Shown here: positions 21,211 to 22,464 of the stretch, piece by piece
Layout of the letters: every line of letters begins with the position of its first letter
Position numbering within the stretch: position 1 is the first letter of the stretch
DNA from: Desulfuromonadales bacterium
GTDB taxonomy: Bacteria > Desulfobacterota > Desulfuromonadia > Desulfuromonadales > BM103
Direction: 5' to 3'
Length of the DNA: 22,464 nucleotides
NCBI GenBank assembly: GCA_030614505.1
Contig: JAUWTX010000009.1
Location: forward strand, 1-22,464
Translations under genes and position numbers: made by a program
Notes under the pieces: model-generated
Seen by the model: the letters and a program-made list of their open reading frames with translations, nothing else
What the model was told of the DNA's origin: nothing
The model's database searches: none

Positions 21211-21273
21211 CTCATGGAAAAGGGCATAATGTTCTGTTCCAGTGGTACGAAGTCAAAGTAGGTAAGGGTGCTG

Positions 21274-22287
21274 ATGCGCGTACTTATCGTAAAAACCTCA
21301 TCCATGGGTGATGTGATTCATACCCTGCCAGCCTTAACCGATGCTAAACGCGCCATTCCCGAGATTGTCTTCGACTGGGTGGTAGAAGAGGGTTTTCAGG
21401 AAATTCCTTCCTGGCATCCTGCGGTGGATAGTGTGATCCCCATTGCCATACGCAACTGGCGCAAGCAGCTGTGGCAGACCTGGAAAGAAAAACAGATCAA
21501 GCACTTTAAAAAACAGTTGTGTCAACATCACTACGACCTGGTGATTGATGCGCAGGGTTTGTTAAAAAGTGCCTGGGTCACACATCAGGTTGAGGCCCCT
21601 GTTGCTGGTTATGATAAAAAATGCGTGCGTGAAAAAGTGGCCGCTTGGTTTTACAGCGATAAGTTCTATGTCGATCGCGATATGCATGCTGTAGAGCGTA
21701 TTCGACAATTGTTTGCTAAAGCCTTGCATTATGAAGCGCCGGAAACTGTTGGTGATTACGGTCTGAAACGTGAAACTTTTATTCGCACCAGCGAAGAAAA
21801 GCCCTACGTAGTTTTCTTGCACGGCACCACGCGACACGACAAGCACTATCCAGAGTCCTACTGGCGTAAATTGGCTGAATTGCTTGTCAATGCAGGTTAT
21901 CAAGTGCGCTTGCCCTGGGGAACGTCATACGAACAGGAACGCGCTGAGCGTTTGGCGGATGGGAATAGCGATATTCGTGTGTTGCCTAAATTGAATTTGA
22001 AAGGTGTTGCTGGTGAATTGGTTAACGCAAAAGCAGTGGTTGCCGTTGATACTGGTCTGGGGCATATGAGTGCAGCACTGGGAGTGCCTACTGTGTCGCT
22101 TTACGGCGCTACTAAACCATCACTCATTGGTGCCTATGGTGTGAATCAAAAGCATCTGACTGCGAGTGAGTGTGAACCTGTAGATGCAGCGGATATTGAC
22201 CCTGTTGTATTCTTACCACTGAAGCCGCAGTTGGTTTATGCTGCCTTGCAGAATTTGTTGAAGACCGAAAGGGTGGAAGAACTCTGA
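21274..22287 (+). CDS. waaC: Lipopolysaccharide heptosyltransferase I
   Basis: WaaC adds the first L-glycero-D-manno-heptose to Kdo2-lipid A on the cytoplasmic face of the inner membrane. It is a GT9/GT-B enzyme: the start MRVLIVKTSSMGDVIHTLPA has SSMGD with the presumed catalytic D13. FLHGTTRHDKHYPESYW and VAVDTGLGHMSAALG (D259 in the nucleotide-sugar site) mark the second domain. The 337-residue length is normal. The ATG at 21274 has AAGGG 5 bases upstream; the in-frame GTG at 21268 overlaps that site. Leucine is mostly TTG here, while leuA, leuC and leuD use CTG, CTC and CTT, and the protein reads like gammaproteobacterial WaaC. Transfer from elsewhere is likely. It overlaps waaG by one base. 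Confidence 0.93.
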   Translation: MRVLIVKTSSMGDVIHTLPALTDAKRAIPEIVFDWVVEEGFQEIPSWHPAVDSVIPIAIRNWRKQLWQTWKEKQIKHFKKQLCQHHYDLVIDAQGLLKSAWVTHQVEAPVAGYDKKCVREKVAAWFYSDKFYVDRDMHAVERIRQLFAKALHYEAPETVGDYGLKRETFIRTSEEKPYVVFLHGTTRHDKHYPESYWRKLAELLVNAGYQVRLPWGTSYEQERAERLADGNSDIRVLPKLNLKGVAGELVNAKAVVAVDTGLGHMSAALGVPTVSLYGATKPSLIGAYGVNQKHLTASECEPVDAADIDPVVFLPLKPQLVYAALQNLLKTERVEEL

Positions 22288-22464
22288 TGCTGTTGGCATT
22301 TGCGCTCTATAAGTATTTCCCTTTTGGCGGTTTGCAGCGGGATATGTTGCGCATCGCTCTGGAATGCCAGCAGCGCGGCCATACTATCCGCGTGTATACT
22401 TTTAAGTGGCAGGGTGATGCTCCCGATGGTTTTGAAGTTATTGTGGTCCCTCGTCGCGGTATTA
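22287..22464 (+). CDS. waaG: Lipopolysaccharide core glucosyltransferase WaaG-like (5' part, cut by window edge)
   Basis: The frame opens at the ATG at 22287, overlapping the waaC stop (TGATG), and remains open for 59 codons to the window end. The protein begins MLLAFALYKYFPFGGLQRDM and continues LRIALECQQRGHTIRVYTFK. The KYFPFGGLQRD segment is characteristic of WaaG (RfaG), a GT4 enzyme that adds glucose to heptose II of the core. Only the first part of the N-terminal Rossmann domain is present. The waaC-waaG order is typical of gammaproteobacterial core clusters, so further core genes probably lie to the right. Confidence 0.85.
   Translation, partial: MLLAFALYKYFPFGGLQRDMLRIALECQQRGHTIRVYTFKWQGDAPDGFEVIVVPRRGI

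Overview
The window reads as chromosomal DNA from a Gram-negative anaerobic deltaproteobacterium, most likely of the Desulfuromonadales (Desulfuromonas, Pelobacter or Geobacter relatives). This is inferred from gene order (rpsB-tsf-pyrH-frr-uppS-cdsA-dxr-rseP, then ilvB-ilvN-ilvC-psd-pssA-leuA-leuC-leuD), from a T-box leader in front of leuA, and from a moderate GC content. No rRNA, tRNA, CRISPR array, insertion sequence or phage gene is visible. All large ORFs are recognisable housekeeping or biosynthetic genes.

Region 1 (1-1053, minus strand) is the 5' part of an LptF/LptG-family permease gene that exports lipopolysaccharide, divergent from the next block. Region 2 (1138-4991) is a translation operon: ribosomal protein S2, EF-Ts, UMP kinase, ribosome recycling factor and a tiny 2[4Fe-4S] ferredoxin, closed by an intrinsic terminator. 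S2 carries an unusual tail of about 120 residues built from hexapeptide repeats. Region 3 (5108-9895) is an envelope and isoprenoid operon with very tight junctions: UppS, CdsA, Dxr, RseP and the tRNA-modification protein TsaB. A small DUF465 protein (9968-10189) with its own terminator follows.

Region 4 (10443-15644) makes branched-chain amino acids: ilvD, ilvB, ilvN and ilvC. An AT-rich palindromic element lies between ilvD and ilvB, and intrinsic terminators follow ilvN and ilvC. Region 5 (15728-17181) is the phosphatidylethanolamine pair psd-pssA, which uses the CDP-diacylglycerol made by CdsA. Region 6 (about 17178-21210) is the leucine branch: a promoter candidate, a leucine-type T-box, an extra long-range hairpin, then leuA, leuC and leuD. 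leuB is not present here. Region 7 (21274-22464) holds waaC and the start of waaG, lipopolysaccharide inner-core genes whose codon use and sequence style differ from the genes to their left.

The genes connect functionally: UppS and Dxr serve isoprenoid and undecaprenyl carrier supply, CdsA-PssA-Psd make phosphatidylethanolamine, and LptF, WaaC and WaaG build the outer membrane. No wholly new multi-gene system is evident. The most interesting signals are small-scale: a chain of overlapping six-codon ORFs made by a 17-bp tandem duplication between cdsA and dxr; the repeat tail on S2; a probable ATT start for cdsA; a ketol-acid reductoisomerase with an atypical cofactor loop; a recurrent intergenic motif around ilvD and leuA; an AT-rich palindrome carrying a promoter candidate; and unexplained RNA hairpins in the leu operon.
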